Part shown: positions 7,056 to 14,183 of the stretch, piece after piece
Layout of the letters: every line of letters begins with the position of its first letter
Numbering within the stretch: the stretch's first letter is position 1
Assembly: GCA_003649515.1 (NCBI GenBank)
Contig: QMSC01000019.1
Location: 1 to 14,187, forward strand
Origin: Thermoprotei archaeon
Lineage (GTDB): Archaea > Thermoproteota > Thermoprotei > Thermofilales > B20-G17
Direction: 5' to 3'
DNA: 14,187 nucleotides
Program-made: the position numbers and the translations under genes
The notes under the pieces: model-generated
Database searches by the model: none
What the model saw: the letters and a program-made list of their open reading frames with translations, nothing else
Told to the model about the DNA's origin: nothing

Positions 7056-8913
7056 ACTCATCATTCATTTCGACTAGTGCTTTAATGAGTTTTTCCGCTA
7101 AATAGTTCTCATTTTTCCTTAGCTTGTCGAAGTACTGCAGGAACTGCTCCTTAACCTCCTTAACTATCTGAGCTGGATCGGCTTTTCCTTCAGAAATCTG
7201 TGTTAACCAGCTTTCGATCTTTCCCCTAACCTCGGGACTCACTATCTCGGGCACTATCTCGCTTAAGGTCAGTGCTACGCTCTTACCTAGTTTCGTTGGA
7301 ATACACTTTTTCCCGCGTATCAAGAAGTACTTTCTCTTTATGTTGGTATGTATATGTTCCTGCATAGTGGCGTCCGTTCCGATGCCGTGCACTCTCATTA
7401 ATCTAAGGAGCTCTGCTTCGCTAAGATAAGGCGGAGGCGGCGTAGTTCTCTGAACGAGCTTAATGCTGAGTATTCGTGTCCTCTCTCCCACCTTAAAGTA
7501 AGCTAAAGGTTTCTCAGAGGGCCTGCCGAACGGATATATTTTATAGAAACCCTCGTCAAGCACCCGAATTCCAGTTATTTTGAAATTTAATCCTCCTATA
7601 CGAAATATTACAAGCTGCTTCTCAACGAATGCGGGATCGCTAAGAGTTGCTAGAAACCTCCTTACAACGTAATCGTATATCTTACAAGCCTTTCCCCCTA
7701 AGGTCTTTCTTACGTAATCCAACTGGACGCTCTTTATGGGGTATATGGGAGGATGGGCTTTATCATCGTCTCTTCCCTTAGTGGGTACGATCACTGGCTT
7801 CAATAGGATCTGCGATGACACATATGGTCCATATATGGGATGCGAGGAGAAGAGGGATGCTATTTTTCTTAAATTAAGCGTGGGAGGGTAGATCGTTGTC
7901 TCCGTGCGAGGATACGATATTAACCCATGTTGGTAGAGCTTCTCAGCCAGGGATAGAGTTTCTTTAGCTCTAATGTCCAGGAATTTGCTGCAATCTCTTT
8001 CAAGATCTATCGTATTTAAGGGTATTGGAGGCTTAACTGAAACCTTGGAGTATTTTGCCTGTACGACTTCTGCCTCCTTTTCTCTGCTAAGCTCCTTGTA
8101 AAGTTTCTCTGCCTTCTCTTTGTCGTAGATTTTCTCTCCCGTATACTCAGCCTTATAGACGATGCCTTCTTTCTCGATAAGCGCTATCAAGGTGTAGTAT
8201 TTCTTCTTCTGAAAGTTCTCCCTTTCTAATGCCCTTTTAACTACTAGGAACAGTACGGGAGACTGGCAGGGACCATAGCTTAAGAACATTCCTCGAGGCA
8301 GTTTGAAGCGATTTCTCTCCACGGCTAAAGTTAGCAGTCTAGTGAAAGCCGCGCCTATTGTCAAGTCTATGATCATTCTGGAAAAGACTTTATTTGCGAA
8401 AAGTGGGTTGGGTTTTCTTAAGTTTTCAAAAGCCGTAAGTATGTCTTCTCTTGTGAGAGCCGAGAACCAAGCTCGTTTGAACGTGGCGTGGGGGTTTACT
8501 CGCTTGACTATTTCCACTACTTCGAAGGCTATAGCTTCACCCTCGACATCCGCGTCAAGGGCTAAGATGACTTCTCTTGCACGTCTACCGAGAGTTTGTA
8601 AAGCATGGACATATCTTAAGTTTTCTGGTCTTATCACCTTAACGGGATCCACGAAAAATAGGGTCCTAGGGTCTACTTGCTTCCAGCTATTATAGGCCTC
8701 TTCGAAATCGAAATCCAGTAAATGACCTTTGAGTCCTAGGCAGCACCAAAGCCTATTTTTGCGCGAAAAGAAATACGCGGGGACGCCATAAATATACTCC
8801 CTAAAAATCCTACCTTCAGCCAAAATGTTCGCTATAGCCTTGGCAACGGTGTGCTTTTCAGCCACTACTAATACATCGATATAGGGTAATTTTCGCAGCG
8901 GTGTGCCTGGCAT
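6976..8913 (-). CDS. topA: DNA topoisomerase, type IA
   Basis: This enzyme relaxes or decatenates DNA by cutting one strand and linking to it through a tyrosine. In the 645-residue protein, the Toprim domain has VVAEK (E19) and the metal motif DADVEGE (120-126). RAWFSALT (147-154) follows. The active-site block GLISYPRTET puts the catalytic Y334 and R336 in place. MRVHGIGTDATMQEHI is the conserved C-terminal-core segment. No zinc-finger cysteines follow; the protein ends in a basic tail. The Toprim motif has V where most topoisomerase I/III proteins have R. ATG 8913 lies one base after the phoH-like stop, so the genes are coupled. An in-frame GTG at 8949 has no ribosome site. The last 27 or so codons overlap yrdC. 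Confidence 0.93.
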   Translation of the reverse strand: MPGTPLRKLPYIDVLVVAEKHTVAKAIANILAEGRIFREYIYGVPAYFFSRKNRLWCCLGLKGHLLDFDFEEAYNSWKQVDPRTLFFVDPVKVIRPENLRYVHALQTLGRRAREVILALDADVEGEAIAFEVVEIVKRVNPHATFKRAWFSALTREDILTAFENLRKPNPLFANKVFSRMIIDLTIGAAFTRLLTLAVERNRFKLPRGMFLSYGPCQSPVLFLVVKRALERENFQKKKYYTLIALIEKEGIVYKAEYTGEKIYDKEKAEKLYKELSREKEAEVVQAKYSKVSVKPPIPLNTIDLERDCSKFLDIRAKETLSLAEKLYQHGLISYPRTETTIYPPTLNLRKIASLFSSHPIYGPYVSSQILLKPVIVPTKGRDDDKAHPPIYPIKSVQLDYVRKTLGGKACKIYDYVVRRFLATLSDPAFVEKQLVIFRIGGLNFKITGIRVLDEGFYKIYPFGRPSEKPLAYFKVGERTRILSIKLVQRTTPPPPYLSEAELLRLMRVHGIGTDATMQEHIHTNIKRKYFLIRGKKCIPTKLGKSVALTLSEIVPEIVSPEVRGKIESWLTQISEGKADPAQIVKEVKEQFLQYFDKLRKNENYLAEKLIKALVEMNDEYAEDIKGRESSRRAYSGKGTRSRRSH

Positions 8914-8914
8914 T

Positions 8915-10060
8915 TTAACCCTTCTTTCGCGCTCTTGTTCTCCTTTCACGAACAGCTCTAATACCCACGTTTATTAGTTTTCGGAAAATTGAGTCTACAA
9001 ACTTCACATAAGAGCCTCCCTGTCCTAAGAAAGCCCCTATGCCTTCCCCGGAAACGGTTACTTGGAGCTCTGGGCCCACGAAGTCGACGTGCGTGATATG
9101 CTTTCCTATCCAGCTTACGGGGTGTACCGCAGTTATGAGCTGCTTAAAGTTTAGGGTAAGCTCTATAGCCCTTAGTTTAAATCCAGTCTCTTTTTCCATG
9201 GCTTTTATTCTTTCTCCTCCGCGACCTACGAGCCTTCCCAGACTCCTTTCTTTCACTATTATAAGAGCATCTGGAACTACTTCACTGGATATGTTAAACT
9301 CTTTTTTCTCTTTCGTAAACTCAACTACTGTGAGAATCTCAGCGTCAGGAGCTCTCATTCTAGCGATTTCCAGGATGCTCTTTTCTATATTATTTAACTG
9401 GCGTTTGAGTACTCTAAGTTCTAACGCTAGCCTTATCCCTCTCTTCGCTCCAGGTCTTACAATATCCGCTAGTCCCAGGTCCACTACAATCGCCTTTTCC
9501 TCGCCCAGTAGGATTTCTCTGATTAGCGTTGCCCCATCCCTCTCCATCGTAGGATCTCTCTGAAAGACGGGGTCTCCTGCCACGATAAGCTTAGAGTTCC
9601 TCCCTATCCTCATTATTATTTCTGCAACTATCTCAGGGTAGGTTGACTGTACATCGTCGAGGAAGATTACCGAATCGTCGAAGGTTCTTCCACGTAGAAA
9701 GTGGGAGTCCGCCACAACTATTTTACCCTCATTTAAAAGCTTCTTAATTTCCCCAGGGGAGAGGACATCTACCATTACATCTTCAAGGTATGAGTACACT
9801 AGCGTATAGTAGAGTTCCCCTACGTCGAGTGCTGTTATCTCCCTTCCTGTCCTAACGTCGATTAAAGGCCTTGCTAGAATGAATCTCTTATACTTTCCAT
9901 CAAGCACGGCGCCGATACCATACGTGCACGAAATCAGGCTCTTTCCCGTGCCTGTGGGACCGAAGACGCCCACTATCTCGTACTCGTTGTTCCTAAGGGC
10001 ATTGATGAGCACTTCCTGCCCACGGCTCATGGGCTTTATTTTATCGAGAAGGCCTACCAT
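8915..10060 (-). CDS. PhoH-type P-loop ATPase with KH RNA-binding motifs
   Basis: This is a predicted nucleic-acid-dependent ATPase. The 381-residue protein starts with a PhoH-like ATPase core: Walker A GPTGTGKS (34-41), the ARPLIDVRTGREI segment, Walker B VIFLDD (131-136) and LIVAGDP (158-164). The C-terminal half carries two KH-like GxxG loops, GRGG (279-282) and GQGG (346-349), in contexts typical of RNA-binding KH domains, and it ends in a basic tail. The start ATG 10060 has GGTGA four bases upstream, with AT-rich boxes at 10082-10102. It is directly followed by topA. The ATPase-plus-KH architecture is archaeal. The substrate is unknown, but an RNA- or RNP-remodelling role is plausible. 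Confidence 0.88.
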   Translation of the reverse strand: MVGLLDKIKPMSRGQEVLINALRNNEYEIVGVFGPTGTGKSLISCTYGIGAVLDGKYKRFILARPLIDVRTGREITALDVGELYYTLVYSYLEDVMVDVLSPGEIKKLLNEGKIVVADSHFLRGRTFDDSVIFLDDVQSTYPEIVAEIIMRIGRNSKLIVAGDPVFQRDPTMERDGATLIREILLGEEKAIVVDLGLADIVRPGAKRGIRLALELRVLKRQLNNIEKSILEIARMRAPDAEILTVVEFTKEKKEFNISSEVVPDALIIVKERSLGRLVGRGGERIKAMEKETGFKLRAIELTLNFKQLITAVHPVSWIGKHITHVDFVGPELQVTVSGEGIGAFLGQGGSYVKFVDSIFRKLINVGIRAVRERRTRARKKG

Positions 10061-10081
10061 CCTCTCACCCGGGTCTTCGCC

Positions 10082-10102
10082 TAATATTTTTTAATTTTAT
10101 TT
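10082..10102 (-). promoter_or_regulatory. Probable promoter of the phoH-topA-yrdC operon
   Basis: The minus strand contains AAATAAAATT (10093-10102) and AAAAATATTA (within 10081-10090). The first predicts a start near 10072, just ahead of the GGTGA ribosome site at 10065-10069. The 87-base gap to the preceding gene and this AT-rich block suggest a separate promoter. Confidence 0.45.
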
Positions 10103-10147
10103 ACCCTTTTTCTTAAAGCTTAAGTTTAAAACTATCGGCAACCCTTT

Positions 10148-10624
10148 TTAAACCCTTCTTATTCTCCTGCCGCAGTAAGGGCATATAACGTGTACGTCAC
10201 CCAGAGGAAGTTCCATGCCGCAATGAGGGCATAAACGTGATGAAAGGTATTCATTAGTCTCCTCAATGTGCGGCTTCTTCTCTATATTCCTCCTTCGGGT
10301 TACAGGTTGCGTTAGGTAAGTTTCAAGCCTTCTAGACAGTTGTAGTTGATACCTTCCCAGCCTTCTAAGCTCTTTTCTTAAGAAATATATAGAAAGAAGT
10401 GAGAGGGCTATCAATATTATGGAGATCACCGACATTAAGAATAGGAGATACAGAACGTTATCAGGAGTTAGAGTATCTATAGGAGGCTGCCAAGCATAGT
10501 TTATTCCATCCACCTTACTGCAACTATTCTTGTACAGCGAGAGCGTTAAGCATGTAGAGGGTATTAGGGAGAGCGAGTAGTTTTCTCTACATCGTTTTTC
10601 TCTTCCATTATCCTTTTCTCCCAT
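10148..10624 (-). CDS. Membrane protein with an extracytoplasmic N-terminus and a cytosolic zinc ribbon
   Basis: I do not recognise a named family. The 158-residue protein has one strong membrane segment (about 57-82, VLYLLFLMSVISII...) followed by a basic stretch RKELRRLGR. By the positive-inside rule this puts the C-terminus in the cytosol and residues 1-56 outside. Residues 83-130 are a charged linker. Residues 132-151 form a zinc ribbon with CPHCG and CPYCG knuckles. The ATG at 10624 has GGTGA five bases upstream. Three cysteines (12, 25, 35) lie in the outer part. A tail-type zinc ribbon could be a protein- or nucleic-acid-docking module at the membrane. It lies 87 bases upstream of the phoH-like gene, so co-transcription is possible but not certain. 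Confidence 0.75.
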   Translation of the reverse strand: MGEKDNGREKRCRENYSLSLIPSTCLTLSLYKNSCSKVDGINYAWQPPIDTLTPDNVLYLLFLMSVISIILIALSLLSIYFLRKELRRLGRYQLQLSRRLETYLTQPVTRRRNIEKKPHIEETNEYLSSRLCPHCGMELPLGDVHVICPYCGRRIRRV

Positions 10625-10731
10625 TTAGATCACCAAAATACCCTCCGTGAATAACTTCCTCATCCTTCTTCAGAGCTTGGTCCCCTCTTCATCGGCTATT
10701 AGTACTTTAATGAGGGATTTAAAGTATTTTT

Positions 10732-10759
10732 CTCTTAATTAAGAGTGACTCTTAGAGTC
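10732..10759. repeat. Two adjacent palindromes at the end of the ecfT gene
   Basis: CTCTTAATTAAGAG (10732-10745) is a perfect 14-base palindrome. One base away, GACTCTTAGAGTC (10747-10759) is a 5-bp inverted repeat around the ecfT stop codon. On the minus strand the first is followed by AAAAATA rather than T, so it is not a classic terminator for ecfT. It could instead be an operator or an RNA-processing structure between ecfT and the zinc-ribbon gene. Bases 10625-10751 otherwise hold no gene. Confidence 0.55.
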
Positions 10760-11540
10760 CTATAAGCGGCGGGATCTCAGTTAGTAAGAATTTAGGGATC
10801 ATGCCGGTAACTCGAGCACATATAGCAAGGGTGGAAAGAGTGATGGTCATTATAAGTAGCGTGTAGTCTCGGACGCTTAGGCGCGATTTAAAGTAAAAAG
10901 TTCTCCTAAGACTTGTGTTAAATGCCCTGGACTCTAAAGCTTCGGCTATCATAAAGCTCCTTCTGATCTCATATATGAAGAGTGTTATTAGTATCGGCTG
11001 AAGGTTCTTTAACCTTTGAAGAAAACCTCCTCTATCCACTTCTAACCCCCTGCTGCGATGAGCATCATATATTATTTCTAGATCTCGGGCTAACGTAGGT
11101 ACAAATCGAAGAGCCATGGTGAAGACAAGCACGTACTCATATGGGATCCTCAATGAGACTAAAGCGTCCGCAAACTCGTCGGGAGATGTTGTTAGAAAGA
11201 ATACTGAGAAGAGGGATGTTATTGTCAAGAATCGGAGTGTCATTACGGTAGCATAATTTATTCTATTTTCACCCGCGGCAAATAGCAGGTTTAGGATAAA
11301 TATCATCATAGCGAGAAACAGTACTCCTTTCATAGTTCTACTCCACTCTCGTAGGGATTTTCCTAGCGCAACAAGCACGACGCTAATGAGGAAAAATAGG
11401 AGAAGTGGTAGAGGTTCAAAGAATACAAGCGCCGTTATTAGGAGGTCTATTACGAGAACTATTTTCGTACGAGGGTCAAGCCTATGAATAGGCGTATCCT
11501 TAGTCCTGAATCTAAATCCCTCTAACACATTCCTAATCAT
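10752..11540 (-). CDS. Energy-coupling factor transporter membrane subunit (EcfT/CbiQ family)
   Basis: This is the scaffold subunit of an ECF-type importer. It couples two ATPase subunits to a substrate-binding membrane subunit for vitamin or metal uptake. In the 262-residue protein, HRLDPRTK (19-26) is the classic N-terminal motif. About five hydrophobic segments follow, with the coupling helices AHRSRGLE (160-167) and EALESRAF (200-207) that contact the ATPases. ATG 11540 overlaps the DUF99 stop by 8 bases, and GGGGAT lies upstream, so it is co-translated. No ATPase or substrate-binding partner is present in this window. The imported substrate is therefore unknown, and a shared ATPase encoded elsewhere is likely. 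Confidence 0.9.
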   Translation of the reverse strand: MIRNVLEGFRFRTKDTPIHRLDPRTKIVLVIDLLITALVFFEPLPLLLFFLISVVLVALGKSLREWSRTMKGVLFLAMMIFILNLLFAAGENRINYATVMTLRFLTITSLFSVFFLTTSPDEFADALVSLRIPYEYVLVFTMALRFVPTLARDLEIIYDAHRSRGLEVDRGGFLQRLKNLQPILITLFIYEIRRSFMIAEALESRAFNTSLRRTFYFKSRLSVRDYTLLIMTITLSTLAICARVTGMIPKFLLTEIPPLIGL

Positions 11541-12129
11541 CTAACATCCCCTTCAGAACAGCACGCGCCATGAGGTTGGCTAGTCGAATGGGTTCAGGTA
11601 CTCTGCCACTAATAACGAATGCATTTAAAAGTCCCACGGCTTCATCCTTCGTTAACCCAAAACATCTTATGAAAACAGGATACCCAGTCTTTAGATAGAC
11701 TCTTTCACGCGGTCCGTTTCTCCGATATATCTCCAATCTGTTCTCGCCTTGATCCATCTTCAGGAGGTTTTGCTCCAAGCCCTTTGAGGGGTTATACGTT
11801 ATGCTTATAATGGGAACCCTTAACTCGTCGTAAAGCCTAGGCAAATCGATCACATTATAGAACGCTATGACGGCACCATTAATTAACATAAAGTTTATGT
11901 CATCTCTGTTAAGCCCCTTGTAGATTCTAATTATGCCTTCCGTCGCGTCTAGTCCCCCTACGGTTATCGTTGTTAGCGAGACTCCGTCAACTATTAAGTC
12001 TCTTCTCATTACAACGCCAACGAGTACTGACTTATTCTTACGCCTAGTAAAGCTCTCGGCTACTCCTAGACACCTAATAGCCTTCTTTGATATAAGTCGC
12101 GTAGCGGTTGCGACACGTTTTTTCATCAT
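11533..12129 (-). CDS. DUF99 (UPF0215) family protein
   Basis: This archaeal family has an RNase H-like fold related to endonuclease V, and its members have been suggested to be nucleases. The 198-residue protein has the family core MRRDLIVDGV (41-50), TVGGLDATEGI (56-66), LNRDDINFMLINGAVIAFYNVID (73-95) and VPIISITYNPSKG (105-117). The N-terminal motif, usually a GIDD-type acidic pair in this family as I recall it, reads GVAES here (22-26). ATG 12129 (or 12126) follows the upstream stop by 4 bases. A TTG at 12162 is in frame but lies inside the upstream gene. Co-translation with the HD-like gene before it and ecfT after it is likely. Substrate and role are not established. Confidence 0.85.
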   Translation of the reverse strand: MMKKRVATATRLISKKAIRCLGVAESFTRRKNKSVLVGVVMRRDLIVDGVSLTTITVGGLDATEGIIRIYKGLNRDDINFMLINGAVIAFYNVIDLPRLYDELRVPIISITYNPSKGLEQNLLKMDQGENRLEIYRRNGPRERVYLKTGYPVFIRCFGLTKDEAVGLLNAFVISGRVPEPIRLANLMARAVLKGMLDD

Positions 12130-12133
12130 ACCT

Positions 12134-12712
12134 TCATAGTACCCATTTCCTACTTTCTTCAAAAAGATTTCTCAGATTTTCTATAAAAAGCAGAAGGGAG
12201 TACTGAACATCCTCTTCCTCCAACCTTACCAGCTGGAGGCTCTCCTTTAGTTTTTCATAGGCTATTTTCTCACACGCAGAGAACCCCCTACGCAGGTACG
12301 CTAATCCTTGAATGAATACTGCCAAGCTACAGGCTATTTTCACTATGCGTGCTTCTATTGTCGATTGTTTTCTATATTCTTCTACAATTTCCTGAATACT
12401 CGACGAAGATCTTGTACCAGCTACTAAGCAGTATTCCTCTCCGTTTTTCTCAAAAAGTTCGTGCAACAAGCTGAGATAACATATCTTCTTGAAGTCAAGT
12501 CTCATAGTGGGCGACAGTTTTTCGGCTATAGCAAGGGATAGTAGGGATGCCTTAAAGGCGTGCTGCGAAACAGTTTCTAGGAGACTCGGTGGAACACCAG
12601 CTTTAGACCACAGAGTTAGAGGTAAATTGTCGAGAGTCAAGATATCCTCAGGAGAAAGAGAGTTAACTACATTTAACTCAGAATCGTTTCTAGACTCCAC
12701 TTGCAGCTTCAC
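12134..12712 (-). CDS. HD-domain-like protein with altered catalytic residues
   Basis: The 192-residue, all-helical protein matches the layout of HD-family nucleotide phosphohydrolases (YfbR/HDDC2 type). There is a helix with VSQHAF (H51), then SLLHELFE (83-88) and VKIACSLA (124-131). In active members these read H, H-D and K-x-A-D. Here the HD pair is H84-E85, and the later Asp is Cys128, so metal binding is probably weakened or lost. GTG at 12712 is the start if the message is leaderless, which the TATA spacing supports. A second GTG at 12700 lies eight bases after GGAGGTGA and would give 188 residues. It is the first gene of the cluster leading to DUF99 and ecfT. The HD assignment is by pattern only. 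Confidence 0.75.
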   Translation of the reverse strand: MKLQVESRNDSELNVVNSLSPEDILTLDNLPLTLWSKAGVPPSLLETVSQHAFKASLLSLAIAEKLSPTMRLDFKKICYLSLLHELFEKNGEEYCLVAGTRSSSSIQEIVEEYRKQSTIEARIVKIACSLAVFIQGLAYLRRGFSACEKIAYEKLKESLQLVRLEEEDVQYSLLLFIENLRNLFEESRKWVL

Positions 12713-12734
12713 CTCCCTTTTCTTTACGAAAGTA

Positions 12735-12745
12735 GGTATATATAC
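12735..12745. promoter_or_regulatory. Central TATA element of the divergent HD-like/malic enzyme gap
   Basis: GGTATATATAC contains the self-complementary TATATATA (12737-12744), the only good TATA match in the 63-base gap. Its centre is about 28 bases from the HD-like GTG start and about 35 bases from the malic enzyme start. It could therefore position transcription on both strands: near 12714 leftward (leaderless) and near 12766 rightward. The purine-rich AAAGTAG on the left resembles a BRE for rightward transcription. Confidence 0.6.
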
Positions 12746-12775
12746 GCTAATGCATCTTAGTCTCGGGGAACAGTT

Positions 12776-14089
12776 GTGGAGAAGGGGAAGAGTTTTCTAG
12801 AAAGGGCATTAGAACTTCATGCGCGCTTTAAGGGGAAGATAGAAGTCATGCCTAAAGTCCCCATCCTTGAGCACAAGTACTTCGCTATCTGGTATACTCC
12901 TGGTGTAGCTGAGCCAGCGCGGGTAATAAGTAGGGGGGAGGAGAAGGTCTTTGATTACACTTCTAAATGGAATAGTGTCGCAGTAATATCCGATGGAAGT
13001 CGTGTTCTAGGACTGGGGGATGTAGGGCCTAGTGCTGCATTGCCGGTCATGGAAGGTAAGGCCCTATTGTTCAAAGTCTTGGGAGGGGTTGACGCCTTTC
13101 CCATAGTTCTGAATACTAAGGATCCTGATGAAATAGTGAATGTAGTTAAGGCTATTTCCCCCACTTTCGGCGGAATAAACTTGGAGGATATTAGTACGCC
13201 CAAGTGTTACTACGTTTACGAACAGCTTTCTAAGCAGTTGACTATACCAGTTTTCCACGACGATAGATTCGGCACAGCCGTTGTCGTACTTGCGGGACTG
13301 ATGAATGCACTTAAAATTGTTGGGAAGAAGCTAAGTAATGTTAGAATAACAGTAGTTGGAGCAGGGGCTGCAGGGCTCGCGGTAGCGGATTTGCTTCTTC
13401 ACGCTGGCGCGGATCCGAGAAAAATGCTACTAGTGGATAGCAAGGGTATCCTATACGAGGGAAGGGAGCACTTGGACGAATGGAAGACAAAGTACGCGAG
13501 CATAACAAATCCTCTGAAAGTTAAGGGAGGAATTGCTGAGGCTTTGAAGGATGTGGATGTTGCCATAGCTCTATCTAGACCCGGACCAGGGGTCATTACA
13601 GGTAACATGGTGAGAAGCATGGCGTCGGATCCAATAGTATTTGCATTAGCCAATCCGGTTCCCGAAATTCTCCCTGAAGAAGCGAAAGAAGCAGGAGCAC
13701 GTATTGTAGCAACAGGCAGATCAGATTTTCCAAACCAGATAAATAACGCCTTAGGTTTTCCCGCTATATTTAGAGGAATGCTGGATGTACGAGCGCGCTA
13801 CATAGATTACGATATGATGATAGCTGCAGCAAACGAGATAGCTAAGGTTGCGGAGGAAAAGGGGTTGGAGGAGGATTATATCATTCCAAGGATCGATGAG
13901 ATAGAACTCTATCCCAGGGAAGCAGCTGCGGTAGCGGAAGCCGCTTGTAGATCAGGGGTTGCAAGACTTAAAGTATCATACTCAGAGGAGCTGGAGGTAG
14001 CGACTAGTATCATCAGTAGAACGCACAAGCTTCTAAAGGTCCTATCAAAATACCTTACCAAAATGACGCCAGAAAGTCCCCTGTTTTAG
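12776..14089 (+). CDS. Malic enzyme (malate dehydrogenase, oxaloacetate-decarboxylating)
   Basis: This cytosolic enzyme oxidatively decarboxylates malate to pyruvate and CO2, linking the C4 and C3 pools. The 437-residue protein has the catalytic YTPGVAEP (Y40), GDVGPSAALPVMEGKA (K95), GGINLEDIS with the metal ligands E137 and D138, and FHDDRFGTA with D162/D163. The Rossmann domain shows GAGAAG (195-200), and LLVDS places D221 where NAD preference is expected. ANPVPEI and GRSDFPNQINN follow. It lacks the phosphotransacetylase-like tail of long bacterial forms. The usual DDQHGTA reads DDRFGTA here. GTG 12776 is the start; GGGGA lies nine bases before it. The last codons and stop fall in a small hairpin. 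Confidence 0.94.
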   Translation: MEKGKSFLERALELHARFKGKIEVMPKVPILEHKYFAIWYTPGVAEPARVISRGEEKVFDYTSKWNSVAVISDGSRVLGLGDVGPSAALPVMEGKALLFKVLGGVDAFPIVLNTKDPDEIVNVVKAISPTFGGINLEDISTPKCYYVYEQLSKQLTIPVFHDDRFGTAVVVLAGLMNALKIVGKKLSNVRITVVGAGAAGLAVADLLLHAGADPRKMLLVDSKGILYEGREHLDEWKTKYASITNPLKVKGGIAEALKDVDVAIALSRPGPGVITGNMVRSMASDPIVFALANPVPEILPEEAKEAGARIVATGRSDFPNQINNALGFPAIFRGMLDVRARYIDYDMMIAAANEIAKVAEEKGLEEDYIIPRIDEIELYPREAAAVAEAACRSGVARLKVSYSEELEVATSIISRTHKLLKVLSKYLTKMTPESPLF

Positions 14090-14096
14090 TAGGGGA
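14077..14096 (+). terminator. Hairpin spanning the malic enzyme stop codon
   Basis: TCCCCT (14077-14082) pairs perfectly with AGGGGA (14091-14096). The 8-base loop contains TTTT and the TAG stop. No T-run follows, so this is not a textbook archaeal terminator. It might protect the 3' end or be chance, because the codons for Ser-Pro-Leu constrain one arm. Confidence 0.3.
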
Positions 14097-14113
14097 TGAA
14101 CGGCTTCGATAGG

Positions 14114-14123
14114 TTTAAATAAT
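14114..14123 (+). promoter_or_regulatory. Probable TATA element for the gene at the right edge
   Basis: TTTAAATAAT, preceded by the purine-rich GATAGG, is centred about 34 bases before the ATG at 14152. It predicts a start near 14144 and so a very short leader. Confidence 0.5.
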
Positions 14124-14151
14124 GGTCTTAAATCTAGGTAATCGGAGTGAT

Positions 14152-14183
14152 ATGGGCACCCTCCATTATGGAGGTATGCCCAT
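14152..14183 (+). other. Strong two-part hairpin at the right edge
   Basis: ATGGGCA (14152-14158) pairs with TGCCCAT (14177-14183). Inside it CCTCCA (14160-14165) pairs with TGGAGG (14169-14174) around a TTA loop, with only a small C/TA internal loop between the stems. Thirteen base pairs in 32 bases is more than expected by chance. It begins exactly at the proposed start codon. Confidence 0.6.

Noticed and set aside
8303..8695. Plus-strand open frame opposite the topoisomerase
   Set aside because: It is the antisense shadow of the conserved Toprim region, and its product matches no pattern I recognise.
8914..8949. Longer topoisomerase starting at GTG 8949
   Set aside because: The start lies within the phoH-like gene without a ribosome site. 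ATG 8913 directly follows that gene's stop.
9039..9563. Plus-strand open frame of 174 codons opposite the PhoH-KH gene
   Set aside because: It is the antisense shadow of a well-supported gene, with a low-complexity Ser/Leu-rich product and no family motif.
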